Below are positions 1 to 8,787 of a DNA stretch of 64,000 nucleotides, in pieces (the stretch's first letter is position 1; every line of letters starts with the position of its first letter). The notes below the pieces were generated by a model that saw only the letters and a list, made by a program, of their open reading frames with translations, was not told where the DNA came from and ran no database searches. The translations under genes were made by a program, and so were the position numbers. The DNA comes from Aldehydirespirator sp965220485 (GTDB lineage: Bacteria > Actinomycetota > Acidimicrobiia > Acidimicrobiales > Aldehydirespiratoraceae): the NCBI GenBank assembly GCA_965220485.1, contig OZ244832.1, positions 1,674,001 to 1,738,000 on the forward strand, in the 5' to 3' direction.

Positions 1-88
1 AGAAGCAAGACCAGATAGGGCCCACGCGTGTGCGATCCGGCCAGTCCCATAGTCTCGGGACCTCGACGCCACTTCGGCACCGTCATCG

Positions 89-207
89 GATCGTGGGCAC
101 AGGGATCGTGGGCACAGGGATCGTGGGCACAGGGATCGAATCGTGGGCAAGGGGATCGTGGGCAAGGGGATCGTGGGCAAGGGGATCATCGGCAAGGGGA
201 TCGTCGG
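89..207. repeat. 15-bp tandem repeat upstream of the SLH/CAP gene
   Basis: About eight units of a 15-16 bp motif with the core ATCGTGGGCA follow one another. The first three end in CAGGG, the next four in AGGGG, and the last ones are degenerate. The array lies about 50 bp before the ATG of the secreted SLH/CAP gene, so it probably falls in that gene's leader or promoter. It can be read open in several frames, which creates spurious short ORFs. No function can be assigned. Confidence 0.85.
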
Positions 208-257
208 TGAACGCCCGACGCTTGATCCCGATACCGAACGCCCGTCCGTAAGGCCAT

Positions 258-2123
258 ATGCCCACGACCAGGCCCCGAAACTTGATCGTGGCACTGACGA
301 CTGTCGCAGCCCTGCTTGTGGCCGTTGCCCACGCGCCGCCGCCCACCGGGGCCGCGCAGCCCGCCGGCCACAGCGATGTCGCCTCGGACTCGTTCGCGGC
401 CGAGCACATCGCGGCCTTGGGGGCCGTCGGGACCTTCGAAGGCACCGAGTGCGCTCCGGACCGGTTCTGTCCCGGCGACCCGCTGCCGCGATGGGTGATG
501 GCAGTGTGGGTAGTGCGCATCCTCGACGGCCGCGACCCTCCTGAGCAGGCGGCGCGCTTCGCGGACGTCGACCCCAGCGCGTGGTGGGCGCGCCATGTGG
601 CCCGGTTCGCCGAGTTCGGCGTGACCCGAGGCTGTCGGGACGGCACCATCTTCTGCCCCGGCGACACCGTCACCCGCGCCCAGATGGCCGTTTTCATCGC
701 ACGCGCCTTCAGACTCGACGACGGGCCCGACCCAGGCTTCGCCGACGTGCCCTCCGACGCTTGGCACGCGCCCGACGTCGCCAGGCTCGCCGCTTCGGGC
801 ATCACCGAGGGATGCGGCGACGGCACGGTATTCTGCCCCGACGAACGCACCAGCCGCGCCCAGATGGCGGTCTTCCTAGGCCGCGCCACCAGCCTGCAGA
901 CCGCCGAACCCTCCGTCGGCATCGACTCGCTGTCGCCGCCGGTCGTGCAAGGAGGCTTCGAGGTCACCATCACGTTCAGCGCGCCCGTCACGGGTTTCGA
1001 GCTTGACGACGTTGGGGTCGTGAACGGCACGGCGACCCACCTCTCCGGCGACGGCGCCGACTACCGCGCCACCATCGAGCCTGCAGCCGACGGGACAGTC
1101 GTTGTCCGGGTCCCCGAGTCCAGTGCCCGAGCGGTGGGCGGCGCGCCCAACGCGTCGTCGGGCACCTTCGTCAGGACGCGGGCCCAGGACTCGGGCACCA
1201 CCATCGTGGGCATCGACACGTGGGACCGCTCAGCGGTCCTGGCGTCCCACCAGGAGGAGTTCGAGCGTGAAGAGCCCGACTGGGGATACCGCGGTGACGT
1301 GGGCCGTTGCGTTGCAGGCATCACCAGCCCGGCTTTCCGTGACAGCGTGCTGCAGCGAGTCAACTGGTACCGGCAAATGGCCGGACTCACGACCGTGACC
1401 GAGGACCCCGCCCTGAGCGCAACCGCTCAGCAGAAGGCGCTCATCATGCTCGCCCAGCAGTCGCTGTCTCACTCCCCGCCCGCCGACTGGGCCTGCTACA
1501 CCGAGATCGACCATCCGGGGGAGAACCTAGGCCTCGGCACGGCCGGAGTCGGCGGCGTGGACAGCTACATGCAGGACAGCGGCGACAACAACCTCGCGGT
1601 GGGGCACCGACGACAGATCCTGTCACCATTCGTGACCCGGATCGGCACGGGCAACGTCGGCGACAGCGCTCGCCGTTACGAGACCGCCAACGCGATGCAC
1701 CTGGCCTACGCCTGGGACTTGGTCCCGACCACGAGAGAAGTGCGCGGCTTCGTGGCGTGGCCCCCGCCCGGTTACGCGCCTGCTGAGACGGTGTGGGGCC
1801 GATGGTCGTTCTCGAGACAGCACATCGGACGCGAGGCAACCCGCTCGGGCACCACCACCCACATCAAGTTGTTCCTTTCAGGGCCCGACTTCTCCCAAGC
1901 CGTCGTCGCCGTGTCGGATGACGACGGCCCGGTGCCGGCTCAGATCATCCACCGCGACGACGCGCTCGTATGGGCAGTGCACGGCGACACCCAGTCCGCC
2001 CAGCGGCCCGCGCCAGACGACGGCGACCACTGCTACACCGTCTCGGTCAGCGGAGTGAGAATAGACGGCGCCGTCGAGGTGCCCTACGAGTACGCGGTCT
2101 GCGTGATCGATCCCGGTGCCTAG
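258..2123 (+). CDS. secreted SLH-like repeat protein with CAP (SCP/PR-1) domain
   Basis: A 621-residue exported protein. The first ~33 residues form a signal peptide (basic start, then a hydrophobic stretch around VALTTVAALLVAVA). Three SLH-like repeats follow at about residues 44-212, each with an aromatic/His positions block, a GC...FCPGD cysteine pair and the signature TRAQMAVF. Residues ~217-300 look like a bacterial Ig-like domain (FSAPVTGFELDD). Residues ~340-500 resemble a CAP domain: RVNWYRQMAGL, the LSHSPP segment and GENLG are typical. SLH-type repeats usually tether proteins to the cell surface; CAP domains in bacteria are extracellular with varied or unknown activity. Similar repeats end the two giant proteins at 24-30 kb and 60-64 kb. 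No partner gene is adjacent; the phosphate regulon follows with its own control region. Confidence 0.8.
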   Translation: MPTTRPRNLIVALTTVAALLVAVAHAPPPTGAAQPAGHSDVASDSFAAEHIAALGAVGTFEGTECAPDRFCPGDPLPRWVMAVWVVRILDGRDPPEQAARFADVDPSAWWARHVARFAEFGVTRGCRDGTIFCPGDTVTRAQMAVFIARAFRLDDGPDPGFADVPSDAWHAPDVARLAASGITEGCGDGTVFCPDERTSRAQMAVFLGRATSLQTAEPSVGIDSLSPPVVQGGFEVTITFSAPVTGFELDDVGVVNGTATHLSGDGADYRATIEPAADGTVVVRVPESSARAVGGAPNASSGTFVRTRAQDSGTTIVGIDTWDRSAVLASHQEEFEREEPDWGYRGDVGRCVAGITSPAFRDSVLQRVNWYRQMAGLTTVTEDPALSATAQQKALIMLAQQSLSHSPPADWACYTEIDHPGENLGLGTAGVGGVDSYMQDSGDNNLAVGHRRQILSPFVTRIGTGNVGDSARRYETANAMHLAYAWDLVPTTREVRGFVAWPPPGYAPAETVWGRWSFSRQHIGREATRSGTTTHIKLFLSGPDFSQAVVAVSDDDGPVPAQIIHRDDALVWAVHGDTQSAQRPAPDDGDHCYTVSVSGVRIDGAVEVPYEYAVCVIDPGA

Positions 2124-2139
2124 CGGACCGGCCGAGATA

Positions 2140-2182
2140 GTTCACCCGCCGTTCACCGGCATTCACTCGCCGTTCATGGTGG
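2140..2182 (+). promoter_or_regulatory. PHO-box-like direct repeats ahead of pstS
   Basis: Four tandem heptamers with 10-11 bp spacing are visible: GTTCACC at 2140, GTTCACC at 2151, ATTCACT at 2161 and GTTCATG at 2172. Actinobacterial PhoP operators are direct repeats of about 11 bp with GTTCACC-like cores. The site lies about 100 bp before the pstS start codon, in the gap after the SLH/CAP gene. Position, spacing and target gene all fit phosphate-starvation control of the pst operon. The match is by eye. Confidence 0.75.
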
Positions 2183-2277
2183 CCGAAGCCTCCTGAAACC
2201 TCGCCCCATCTAGCTTGCGGTGCGGTCCGCGGGTGGCGCGGGCTTGCCATGCCATTTCCCAAGGGGGGGATGACCTA

Positions 2278-3252
2278 GTGCGCAACTCAAGGCGGCTGCT
2301 GTGGCTTCCGGTGATTCTCGTGAGCCTGTCACTCGTGGCCGCATCATGCGGAGCCGACGAGGAGGAGAGTAACGCCGTGTCCGGTGAGGTGAACATCTCG
2401 GGTTCGTCGACGGTTGAGCCGATCTCGATCCGTGTGGCCGAGCTGTTCGAGGATGTCGCTCCGGATGTGTCGGTGACCGTGGACGGCCCCGGCACCGGCG
2501 ACGGCTTCAAGCTGTTCTGCGAGGGCGAGACCGACATCTCCGACGCCTCCCGCCAGATCAAGGACTCCGAAAAGGAGACCTGCTTCGCCAACGGCATCAA
2601 CAACATCATCGAACTCAAGGTGGGCGTGGACGGCATAGCAGTCATGACCAGCGCCAACAACGGCGCGGTCGAGTGCCTCACCTTCGAGCAACTCTTCGCC
2701 CTCATCGGCCCCAACGGAGAGGGCACCGCTACCTGGACCGAGGCCTCAGAGGGCCTGCCCGACGCGCCACTGGACATCTTCGGACCCGGCGAGGAGTCCG
2801 GCACCTTCGACTCCTTCGTCGAGATCGTCTTCGAAGACCTCGCCGAGGAAGCCGGCGCGGACGCCACCACCCGCACCGACTACAGCCCCTCGGGCGATGA
2901 CAACGTGATCCTTCAGGGCATCCAGGCCAGCGACACCAGCCTGGGCTGGGTGGGCTTCGCCTTCGCCGTCAACGCCTCCGGGGTCGAACTGCTACAGGTC
3001 GACGGCGGCGACGGCTGCGTGGACGCCACGCCCGACACCATCGCCTCCAACCAGTACCCGATCAGCCGGGATCTGTGGATCTACATCAACGCCCACAGGG
3101 CCGCAACCAACGACGCCCTCGTGTCGTATTTGGACTTCTACGTCTCGGAAGCTCTGTCCACTGCCGTCAGCGACGTCGGCTACGTGCCCCTCACTGACGA
3201 CGCCCGTGCCGAGACCGCGGAGCGCTGGCAAAGCCGAACCACGATCAGCTGA
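2278..3252 (+). CDS. pstS: phosphate ABC transporter substrate-binding lipoprotein PstS
   Basis: Binds inorganic phosphate outside the membrane and hands it to the PstCA permease. I start it at the GTG at 2278, because AAGGGGGG lies just before it and the resulting N-terminus is a clean lipoprotein signal: VRNSRRLL, a hydrophobic run, then lipobox VAASC with Cys24. An ATG 63 bp upstream is in frame but would bury this signal. The mature protein shows the PBP-like phosphate site: GSSTVEPI near the N-terminus, a GTGDGFKLFCEG segment, SDASR and ESGTFDSF. Length, 324 residues, is normal. It is the first gene of pstSCAB-phoU and lies behind the PHO-box repeats. Confidence 0.93.
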   Translation: MRNSRRLLWLPVILVSLSLVAASCGADEEESNAVSGEVNISGSSTVEPISIRVAELFEDVAPDVSVTVDGPGTGDGFKLFCEGETDISDASRQIKDSEKETCFANGINNIIELKVGVDGIAVMTSANNGAVECLTFEQLFALIGPNGEGTATWTEASEGLPDAPLDIFGPGEESGTFDSFVEIVFEDLAEEAGADATTRTDYSPSGDDNVILQGIQASDTSLGWVGFAFAVNASGVELLQVDGGDGCVDATPDTIASNQYPISRDLWIYINAHRAATNDALVSYLDFYVSEALSTAVSDVGYVPLTDDARAETAERWQSRTTIS

Positions 3253-3305
3253 CGGCTACCGTGCAACCTGACCATTCCCTCCTGCAATCCAAGTAGCTTC
3301 TCGCC

Positions 3306-4457
3306 GTGACCGACGCCAGCGTCGCCCACCCAGTGTTGCTGACCGTTGACCGACTCCAGATCGCGCCCGCTCGAAGGCGCCGCGAGGTGGTCATCCGGTA
3401 CAGCCTTCTGGTGGCGGCGCTGGTGTCGGTGGTGGTGAGCGCTCTGATCGTGTGGAGCCTGGTAGAGGAGGCTTGGACGTTCATGACCCAGGTGGACTGG
3501 GCCGCGACCTGGGGGCAGCTGGGCTGGTTCCCCCGGCGCGGACTGTACGACATCCCCACCATCGTGATCGCCTCGATGATCGTCACGGCCATCGCCATGG
3601 TAGTGGCAGGACCGCTGGGCCTCGGCGCCGCCGTCTACCTCTCGGAGTACGCCAGCCGGAGAGTCAGGGCCTGGCTCAAGCCGTCGCTCGAGATCCTGGC
3701 CGGCATCCCCTCGGTGGTGTTGGGATTCTTCGCCCTCACGTGGATCGCCCCCAACGTTGTGGGCCGTATCGGCAAGAATACATTCCTGGTGCTGGGCGCA
3801 GTGATCCTGGCCGGCTATGCGGTAGTGGTGGTGGGAGTGGCCCGCAACCGTCTGAAGCACTACCGGGAGGGGGCCGCCGACCCGTCGGCCCTCATCGTCG
3901 CGGTGGCCGCCATTGCCGTGCTGGTCGCCATCTTCGGCCTGACGCTGGCATGGCTGCTCAACGTCTGGCTCGACTTCGCCCCGGCCCGGGCCGGCTCGCT
4001 GGCCGCGGCCGGGATCGGCGTGGGCATCCTGACCGTCCCGCTCGTCGCCTCCATCTCCGAGGACGCCATGGCCGCGGTGCCCGACTCGCTGCGGGAGGCA
4101 TCGGCCGGGCTCGGCGCACGCAAGATGACCACGGCCACCACCGTGGTGCTGCCCGCGGCCATCTCCGGCATCGTCGCCGCCTTTATCGTGGCCATTTCCC
4201 GGGCTATCGGGGAGACGATGGTGGTGTTCCTCGCCGGAGGGGCCGCCGACGCGGCCCGCTTCGCGGACTCTCCCTTCGAGGGCAGCCTCACGATGACGGC
4301 AGCTATAGCGTCGCTGGCGTCAGGCACCGACAGCGTGGTGGGCGAGGGCCTCACGTTCCAGAGTCTGTACTTCGTGGGCCTGCTGCTGTTCGTGATCACG
4401 CTCGGCCTCAACATCGTCGCGGCCCGCTTCGTGTCGAAGGTCCGCGAGGCCTATTAG
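3306..4457 (+). CDS. pstC: phosphate ABC transporter permease PstC
   Basis: Integral membrane subunit of the high-affinity phosphate importer. The 383-residue product has a cytoplasmic N-terminus, a first membrane span around residues 28-50, and the binding-protein-dependent permease fold with about six hydrophobic segments. The EAA loop that docks on PstB is visible as AAVPDSLREASAGLGA. The central section around VGVARNRLKHYREG is longer than in many PstC proteins and adds a hydrophilic loop. It starts with GTG 53 bp after pstS and ends with a TAG. The reading frame stays open straight into pstA after that single TAG, an arrangement described separately. Confidence 0.92.
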   Translation: MTDASVAHPVLLTVDRLQIAPARRRREVVIRYSLLVAALVSVVVSALIVWSLVEEAWTFMTQVDWAATWGQLGWFPRRGLYDIPTIVIASMIVTAIAMVVAGPLGLGAAVYLSEYASRRVRAWLKPSLEILAGIPSVVLGFFALTWIAPNVVGRIGKNTFLVLGAVILAGYAVVVVGVARNRLKHYREGAADPSALIVAVAAIAVLVAIFGLTLAWLLNVWLDFAPARAGSLAAAGIGVGILTVPLVASISEDAMAAVPDSLREASAGLGARKMTTATTVVLPAAISGIVAAFIVAISRAIGETMVVFLAGGAADAARFADSPFEGSLTMTAAIASLASGTDSVVGEGLTFQSLYFVGLLLFVITLGLNIVAARFVSKVREAY

Positions 4458-4511
4458 GGAGGTGACCGACGAGATGAACTGCGCGAGGCCGGCCAGGCAG
4501 CCGGGGCACAC

Positions 4512-5474
4512 ATGATCAGCCGCCTCTCTGACGACAAGTCACGGGCCGCCATCGCCGCCTCCATCCAGAAGGGGCGCGTCGACACCAGGGGCCTGCTGTT
4601 CCGCACCTTGCTGCAGGCCTGCCTGTTGCTGACCCTGGCGCTGCTGGCTGTGCTGATCATCAGCGTCGTGACCAACAGCACCGATCAGATCGGCAGCCGC
4701 CTTGGCGATTTCATGAGTGGCACTCTCCGCTCGCAGTCCGACGACCCCACGCTCGGCGTCCACCAGGGCATGTACGGGTCGCTGTGGATCGCGGTGATCG
4801 TGGCCGTGCTCGCCTTCCCGACCGGCATCGGCGCGGCGGTCTACCTCGAGGAGTACGCGCCGAGGAACCGCTTCACCTCCTTCATAGAGGTCAACATCCG
4901 CAACCTGGCCGGGGTGCCTTCGGTGGTGTATGGGCTGCTGGGCTTGGCGCTGCTGGTGAACGGCCAGGTGTTCGGCCTCGAGCGCCTCACCGGAGGCAAG
5001 ACCACCCTGTCGGCCGGAATCACGCTGGCGGTGCTGGTGCTGCCCATCGTGGTCATCACGTCGGGTGAGGCGATCCGGGCCGTGCCCATCGAGCTGCGCG
5101 AGGGCGCGTACGGCGTGGGTGCCACCAAGTGGGAAATGATCCGCACCCAGGTGCTGCCCTACGCGGCCCCCGGCATCCTCACCGGCACGCTGCTGTCGAT
5201 GGCTCGAGCGGTGGGCGAGGCCGCGCCGCTGATCCTGGTGGGGGCGGTGACGGGACGCCTCGGCGACGATCCGGGCCTGCTCGACGTGAGCGCCCTCACC
5301 GACCGGTTCACCGCCCTGCCCATCGTGATCACAAGCTGGACGGTCCAGTCGGGCCGAGACGTCGGCTTTACTGCGGCCGCCGCAGGTGCCATTGTCGTGC
5401 TGCTCGTTTTCGTGCTCCTGATGAACTCCGCGGCCATCGGGATGCGGAACCGATTCGAGAAGAAGCGAGGCTGA
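4512..5474 (+). CDS. pstA: phosphate ABC transporter permease PstA
   Basis: Second permease subunit, pairing with PstC to form the phosphate channel. The 320-residue protein has an N-terminal hydrophobic segment (LLLTLALLAVLIISVV), a periplasmic stretch, then the permease core with the EAA loop RAVPIELREGAYGVGA. The ATG at 4512 is the first conventional start in frame, but it has no good ribosome site; GGAGG lies at 4458-4462, about 50 bp upstream. The frame is open from the pstC stop to this ATG, so a non-standard start (for instance CTG at 4479) or coupling with pstC is possible. pstB follows 7 bp downstream. Confidence 0.9.
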   Translation: MISRLSDDKSRAAIAASIQKGRVDTRGLLFRTLLQACLLLTLALLAVLIISVVTNSTDQIGSRLGDFMSGTLRSQSDDPTLGVHQGMYGSLWIAVIVAVLAFPTGIGAAVYLEEYAPRNRFTSFIEVNIRNLAGVPSVVYGLLGLALLVNGQVFGLERLTGGKTTLSAGITLAVLVLPIVVITSGEAIRAVPIELREGAYGVGATKWEMIRTQVLPYAAPGILTGTLLSMARAVGEAAPLILVGAVTGRLGDDPGLLDVSALTDRFTALPIVITSWTVQSGRDVGFTAAAAGAIVVLLVFVLLMNSAAIGMRNRFEKKRG

Positions 5475-5481
5475 CCCGCCG

Positions 5482-6354
5482 ATGTCCGACCACGCCGAGA
5501 CGCTGATCGATCGCCCCGTCACCACCGGGAACGATTCTCAGCCAGCCGCAGCGACGCCCTCGCTGGCGACCGAGCGAGATGTCGTGTTCCGTTCCCAGGA
5601 CGTCAACGTGTACTACGGCGGTTTCCGGGCCGTCCGCGACGCGACTTTCGACGTCCACAAGAACGAGATCACGGCCCTCATCGGCCCTTCAGGCTGCGGC
5701 AAGTCCACAATCCTGCGGTGCTACAACCGCATGAACGACCTCATCAGGGGCGCCCGAGTCACCGGCACCATCACCTACCGCGGGGTGGACCTCTACGACG
5801 AGAAGGTAGACGCGGTGGAGGTGCGGCGTCGCATAGGCATGGTGTTCCAGAAACCCAACCCGTTCCCGAAGTCGATCTACGACAACGTCGCCTACGGGCC
5901 GAGGGTGGCCGGCCAGAAGAAGGGGCTTGATGACGTCGTAGAAAACTCGCTGCGCAAGGCAGCTCTGTGGGAGGAAGTCAGCGACCGCCTCAAAGACTCC
6001 GCCTTCGAGCTCTCGGGCGGCCAGCAGCAAAGGTTGTGCATTGCTCGGGCCATCGCCGTAGACCCCGACGTGCTGCTGATGGACGAGCCGTGCTCGGCTC
6101 TCGACCCGATCGCCACCGCCCGCATCGAGGACCTGATGCAGGAGATCAAGCAGGACTACACGATCATGATCGTGACCCACAACATGCAGCAGGCGGCCAG
6201 GGTGAGCGACACCACCGCGTTCTTCACCGCCGACGTCCACTCCGAGAACGACACCCGCACCGGCATCCTGGTAGAGGTGGACACCACCCAGAAGATCTTC
6301 TCCAACCCCTCCGACGAGCGCACCGAGAACTACGTAACCGGACGGTTCGGCTAG
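5482..6354 (+). CDS. pstB: phosphate ABC transporter ATP-binding protein PstB
   Basis: ATPase that powers PstCA. The 290-residue sequence has every expected motif: Walker A GPSGCGKST near residue 71, the Q-loop MVFQKPNPFP, the ABC signature LSGGQQQR, Walker B VLLMDEP and the switch histidine in VTHNMQQA. The first ~35 residues before RSQDVNVYYGG are an extra low-conservation extension compared with the usual ~250-residue PstB. It lies 7 bp after pstA. The stop codon TAG is directly followed by a copy of the dispersed repeat, which separates pstB from phoU. Confidence 0.95.
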   Translation: MSDHAETLIDRPVTTGNDSQPAAATPSLATERDVVFRSQDVNVYYGGFRAVRDATFDVHKNEITALIGPSGCGKSTILRCYNRMNDLIRGARVTGTITYRGVDLYDEKVDAVEVRRRIGMVFQKPNPFPKSIYDNVAYGPRVAGQKKGLDDVVENSLRKAALWEEVSDRLKDSAFELSGGQQQRLCIARAIAVDPDVLLMDEPCSALDPIATARIEDLMQEIKQDYTIMIVTHNMQQAARVSDTTAFFTADVHSENDTRTGILVEVDTTQKIFSNPSDERTENYVTGRFG

Positions 6355-6588
6355 AGGCCGAGCGGATAGGAGCAGCTTGTGAGGAACTTCTCGAGGCGCC
6401 TAGCGAGGCCGTGGCCCAAGCGGCCCGTGAGCGCAGCGAACAAGAGCGGGAAGCACGGCCCAAGCGGCCCATGAGCGCAGCGAACAAGAGCGGGAAGCAC
6501 GGCCCAAGCGGCCCATGAGCGCAGCGAACAAGAGCGGGAAGCACGGCCCAAGCGGCCCATGAGCGCAGCGAACAAGAGCGGGAATCTA
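6354..6588 (+). repeat. dispersed repeat family A, copy 1, with four 44-bp tandem units
   Basis: Fills the whole pstB-phoU gap. It opens with GAGGCCGAGCGGATAGG, then about 45 bp of variable sequence, then the conserved half (AGCGGCCCGTGAGCGCAGCG and AACAAGAGCGGG). That half is repeated four times with an exact 44-bp period, starting at 6413, 6457, 6501 and 6545. The units are nearly identical, which suggests recent slippage or unequal exchange. Related copies occur near 7.4, 11.5, 15.8, 18.1 and 24.0 kb. The repeat reads open in frames giving AARERSEQE, but this is unlikely to be coding. Confidence 0.9.
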
Positions 6589-6601
6589 GGGGGACAAGAT
6601 C

Positions 6602-7363
6602 ATGACCGAGCAGACCCGTAGAGGCTTCCACGCCGAGATCGACGAGATCAGCGACCTGATCGTCCAGCTAGCGGCTCGGGCCGGCGACGCCGTGGCGAGG
6701 GCCACCGACGCCTTGTTGAAGTACGACCTGGTCGAGGCCCAACAGATAATCGACGACGACGACCACATCGACGTAGCCGCCATAGAGGTCGAGGAGAAGT
6801 GCCAGAGCCTGCTGGCGCTGCAGCAGCCCATGGCCGGCGACCTCCGCCAGATTCTGACTGCCATGTGGATCACCGGCGAGCTCGAGCGGACCGGAGGTCT
6901 GGCCTGCAACATCTGCAAGGGCGCCCGCCGGATGTTCCCCACCGAGTTGCCCCCCAGGCTGCGCGGCCTCATCGCGGAAATGAACGAGGAGGCGATCCGG
7001 CTGATCCGGTTGTCGGTGGACTCCTACTCCGAACACGACGCGGCCTTGGCCGGTGCCCTTGACGACATCGACGACCGGCTCGACAGCCTGCACCGCACCT
7101 TCGTCAAGACCCTCCTCGAGTCGAGCCGCACACACGATCTCGACATCCAGCCGTCCGTGCAACTGGCCCTGATAGCCCGCTACTACGAGCGCATCGGTGA
7201 CCATGCCGTGAACATCAGCGATCGGGTCCGCTACATGGTTTCGGGCGTGATGCCGTGGCGGGCCGGAATTGCCCGACACCGGCTCCGCGAAGAGCCGACA
7301 ATACATGAACTGGCAGCCGACCCGGCGGAGATGTCCCCCAACGGCGACGACAAGGCCGACTAG
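6602..7363 (+). CDS. phoU: phosphate uptake regulator PhoU
   Basis: Cytoplasmic metal-binding helical protein that links the Pst transporter to the phosphate sensor kinase and restrains uptake. The 253 residues form two PhoU repeats of about 105 residues; typical pieces are RGFHAEIDEI, ALQQPMAGDLRQI, TGELERTGGLACNI and ARYYERIGDHAVNISDRV. The last ~30 residues after the second repeat are a polar tail and make it a little longer than usual. The ATG follows the family A repeat array by 13 bp, with GGGGGA just before it. It is probably transcribed with pstSCAB, unless the repeat array ends transcription. Confidence 0.92.
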   Translation: MTEQTRRGFHAEIDEISDLIVQLAARAGDAVARATDALLKYDLVEAQQIIDDDDHIDVAAIEVEEKCQSLLALQQPMAGDLRQILTAMWITGELERTGGLACNICKGARRMFPTELPPRLRGLIAEMNEEAIRLIRLSVDSYSEHDAALAGALDDIDDRLDSLHRTFVKTLLESSRTHDLDIQPSVQLALIARYYERIGDHAVNISDRVRYMVSGVMPWRAGIARHRLREEPTIHELAADPAEMSPNGDDKAD

Positions 7364-7388
7364 AGCCGCAATCCTATGGTCACGCTGA

Positions 7389-7487
7389 GAGGCCAAGCGG
7401 ATGGGCAGCGGCTCGCGAGGGCTTTGCAGCGTACTGAGTGAGGCCGTGGCCCAAGCGGCCCGTGAGCGCAGCGAACAGGAGCGGCTT
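7389..7487 (+). repeat. dispersed repeat family A, copy 2
   Basis: A single full-length unit between phoU and the sensor kinase. It begins GAGGCCAAGCGGATGGG and ends in the conserved half AGCGGCCCGTGAGCGCAGCG followed by AACAGGAGCGG. The orientation is the same as copy 1. The middle ~40 bp differ from the other copies, so the family is defined by its two conserved ends. Confidence 0.85.
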
Positions 7488-7523
7488 ACTGCCGGAGTCG
7501 AGTCCGAGTAGAGTCGCCCTGCG

Positions 7524-8753
7524 ATGACCACGCTCATCATCGGAGTGCTGCTGGTGATGGGCGGTGCAGTAGCGGGCATCGCCGTGGACCGGGCCCGGCT
7601 TCGCCGGTGGATGAGCCAGCATGGCGCGCCGCTCCACGGCCAGGATTCGATCGGCCGAGCGACCCGCGGCCGCCGATTGTCGGTCCGCCGCGCCGTCGAG
7701 GACGCCAAGAGACGCCTGGATCTTGCCGAGGCCGACAAGCTGTCCGCCGAGACGGCCGCGCAACGGCTCGAAGCAAGCCTGGACTCGCTGCGGTCGGGGC
7801 TCGTCGTGTGCGACCGCAGCGGACGGGTTGTGGCCTGCAACGCGGCCGCGAGCGTGCTCCTGCAGGCCCGTCACGGCGAGGCGCTCGTGGCCGGGGTGAT
7901 CAAGGATCTGCTCGAGAGGGCACGCGCCGGCGAGCGGGTGACAACCAATGTCGACCTGCACGCCGAGCCCCGCCGAAGCTACGAGGTGGAAGCCGGTCCG
8001 ATCGAGCGCCAAGGCGAAACGCTGGGAGCGGTCGCGCTGGTGCACGACATCACCGAGCACCATCGCATCGAGTCGGTGCGGCGCGACTTCGTCGCCAACG
8101 TGAGCCACGAACTGAAGACGCCGATCGGCGCGCTCAGCTTGCTGGCGGACTCGCTGCAAGCCGACTCCCAGCCGGAAGTGGCCGCCCGCCTCGCTGGCCG
8201 TATGCAGATAGAGATCCAGCGGGTGGCCAACACCATCGACGACCTTCTGACCCTGGCCATGCTGGAGGACGAGAGCGGCCGCCCGGACGAGCACGTCGAC
8301 TTCGGTGCCGTCGTTGCCGCGGCCACCGACCGGATCTCCGAGACGGCAGAACAGCGGGACATCAAGGTGGTCGTCTCGACCGACACCGACATCGCGCCGA
8401 TACGAGGGTCTCGGCTGCATCTCGAGTCGGCCGTGTTCAATCTGCTCGACAACGCCGTGAAGTTCAGCGAGCCCGGCGGCCAGGTCGACGTCGGCATCGA
8501 GACCGACCACAGCACCCTGACCGTGTCGGTGACCGACGAGGGGATCGGCATTCCGGCCACGGAGCGGTCCCGCATCTTTGAGCGCTTCTACCGCGTCGAC
8601 CGGGCTCGCAGCCGCAACACGGGGGGCACCGGGCTGGGACTGTCCATCGTGCGCCATGTGGCGCTCAACCACGGCGGCGAGGTCAGCGTGACCTCCCGGG
8701 AGGGCTACGGAGCCCAGTTCACCATCACGCTGCCCCTCGACAACGGCGACTGA
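7524..8753 (+). CDS. PhoR/SenX3-like sensor histidine kinase
   Basis: Membrane-linked histidine kinase, 409 residues. One hydrophobic segment lies at residues ~3-22, a short PAS-like part around residues 85-170 (GLVVCDRSGRVVACN), then HisKA with the phospho-acceptor His near residue 195 in NVSHELKTP. The ATPase domain has the N box LLDNAVKFSEPG, the G1 box DEGIGIP, the F box FERFYRVD and the G2 box GGTGLGLSI. This matches the SenX3/PhoR type that senses phosphate through PhoU and Pst. Its place right after phoU supports that role. No response regulator gene follows, nor is one found in the window, so its partner must lie elsewhere. It starts with ATG 37 bp after the repeat copy. Confidence 0.88.
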   Translation: MTTLIIGVLLVMGGAVAGIAVDRARLRRWMSQHGAPLHGQDSIGRATRGRRLSVRRAVEDAKRRLDLAEADKLSAETAAQRLEASLDSLRSGLVVCDRSGRVVACNAAASVLLQARHGEALVAGVIKDLLERARAGERVTTNVDLHAEPRRSYEVEAGPIERQGETLGAVALVHDITEHHRIESVRRDFVANVSHELKTPIGALSLLADSLQADSQPEVAARLAGRMQIEIQRVANTIDDLLTLAMLEDESGRPDEHVDFGAVVAAATDRISETAEQRDIKVVVSTDTDIAPIRGSRLHLESAVFNLLDNAVKFSEPGGQVDVGIETDHSTLTVSVTDEGIGIPATERSRIFERFYRVDRARSRNTGGTGLGLSIVRHVALNHGGEVSVTSREGYGAQFTITLPLDNGD

Positions 8754-8787
8754 GCGGGGGTTGCCGGCCCGCTGGACGGCGATGTAG

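Noticed and set aside
6413..6588. AARERSEQE reading frames in the repeat family as small proteins
   Set aside because: The frames differ between copies, lack starts and ribosome sites, and are explained by the DNA repeat.
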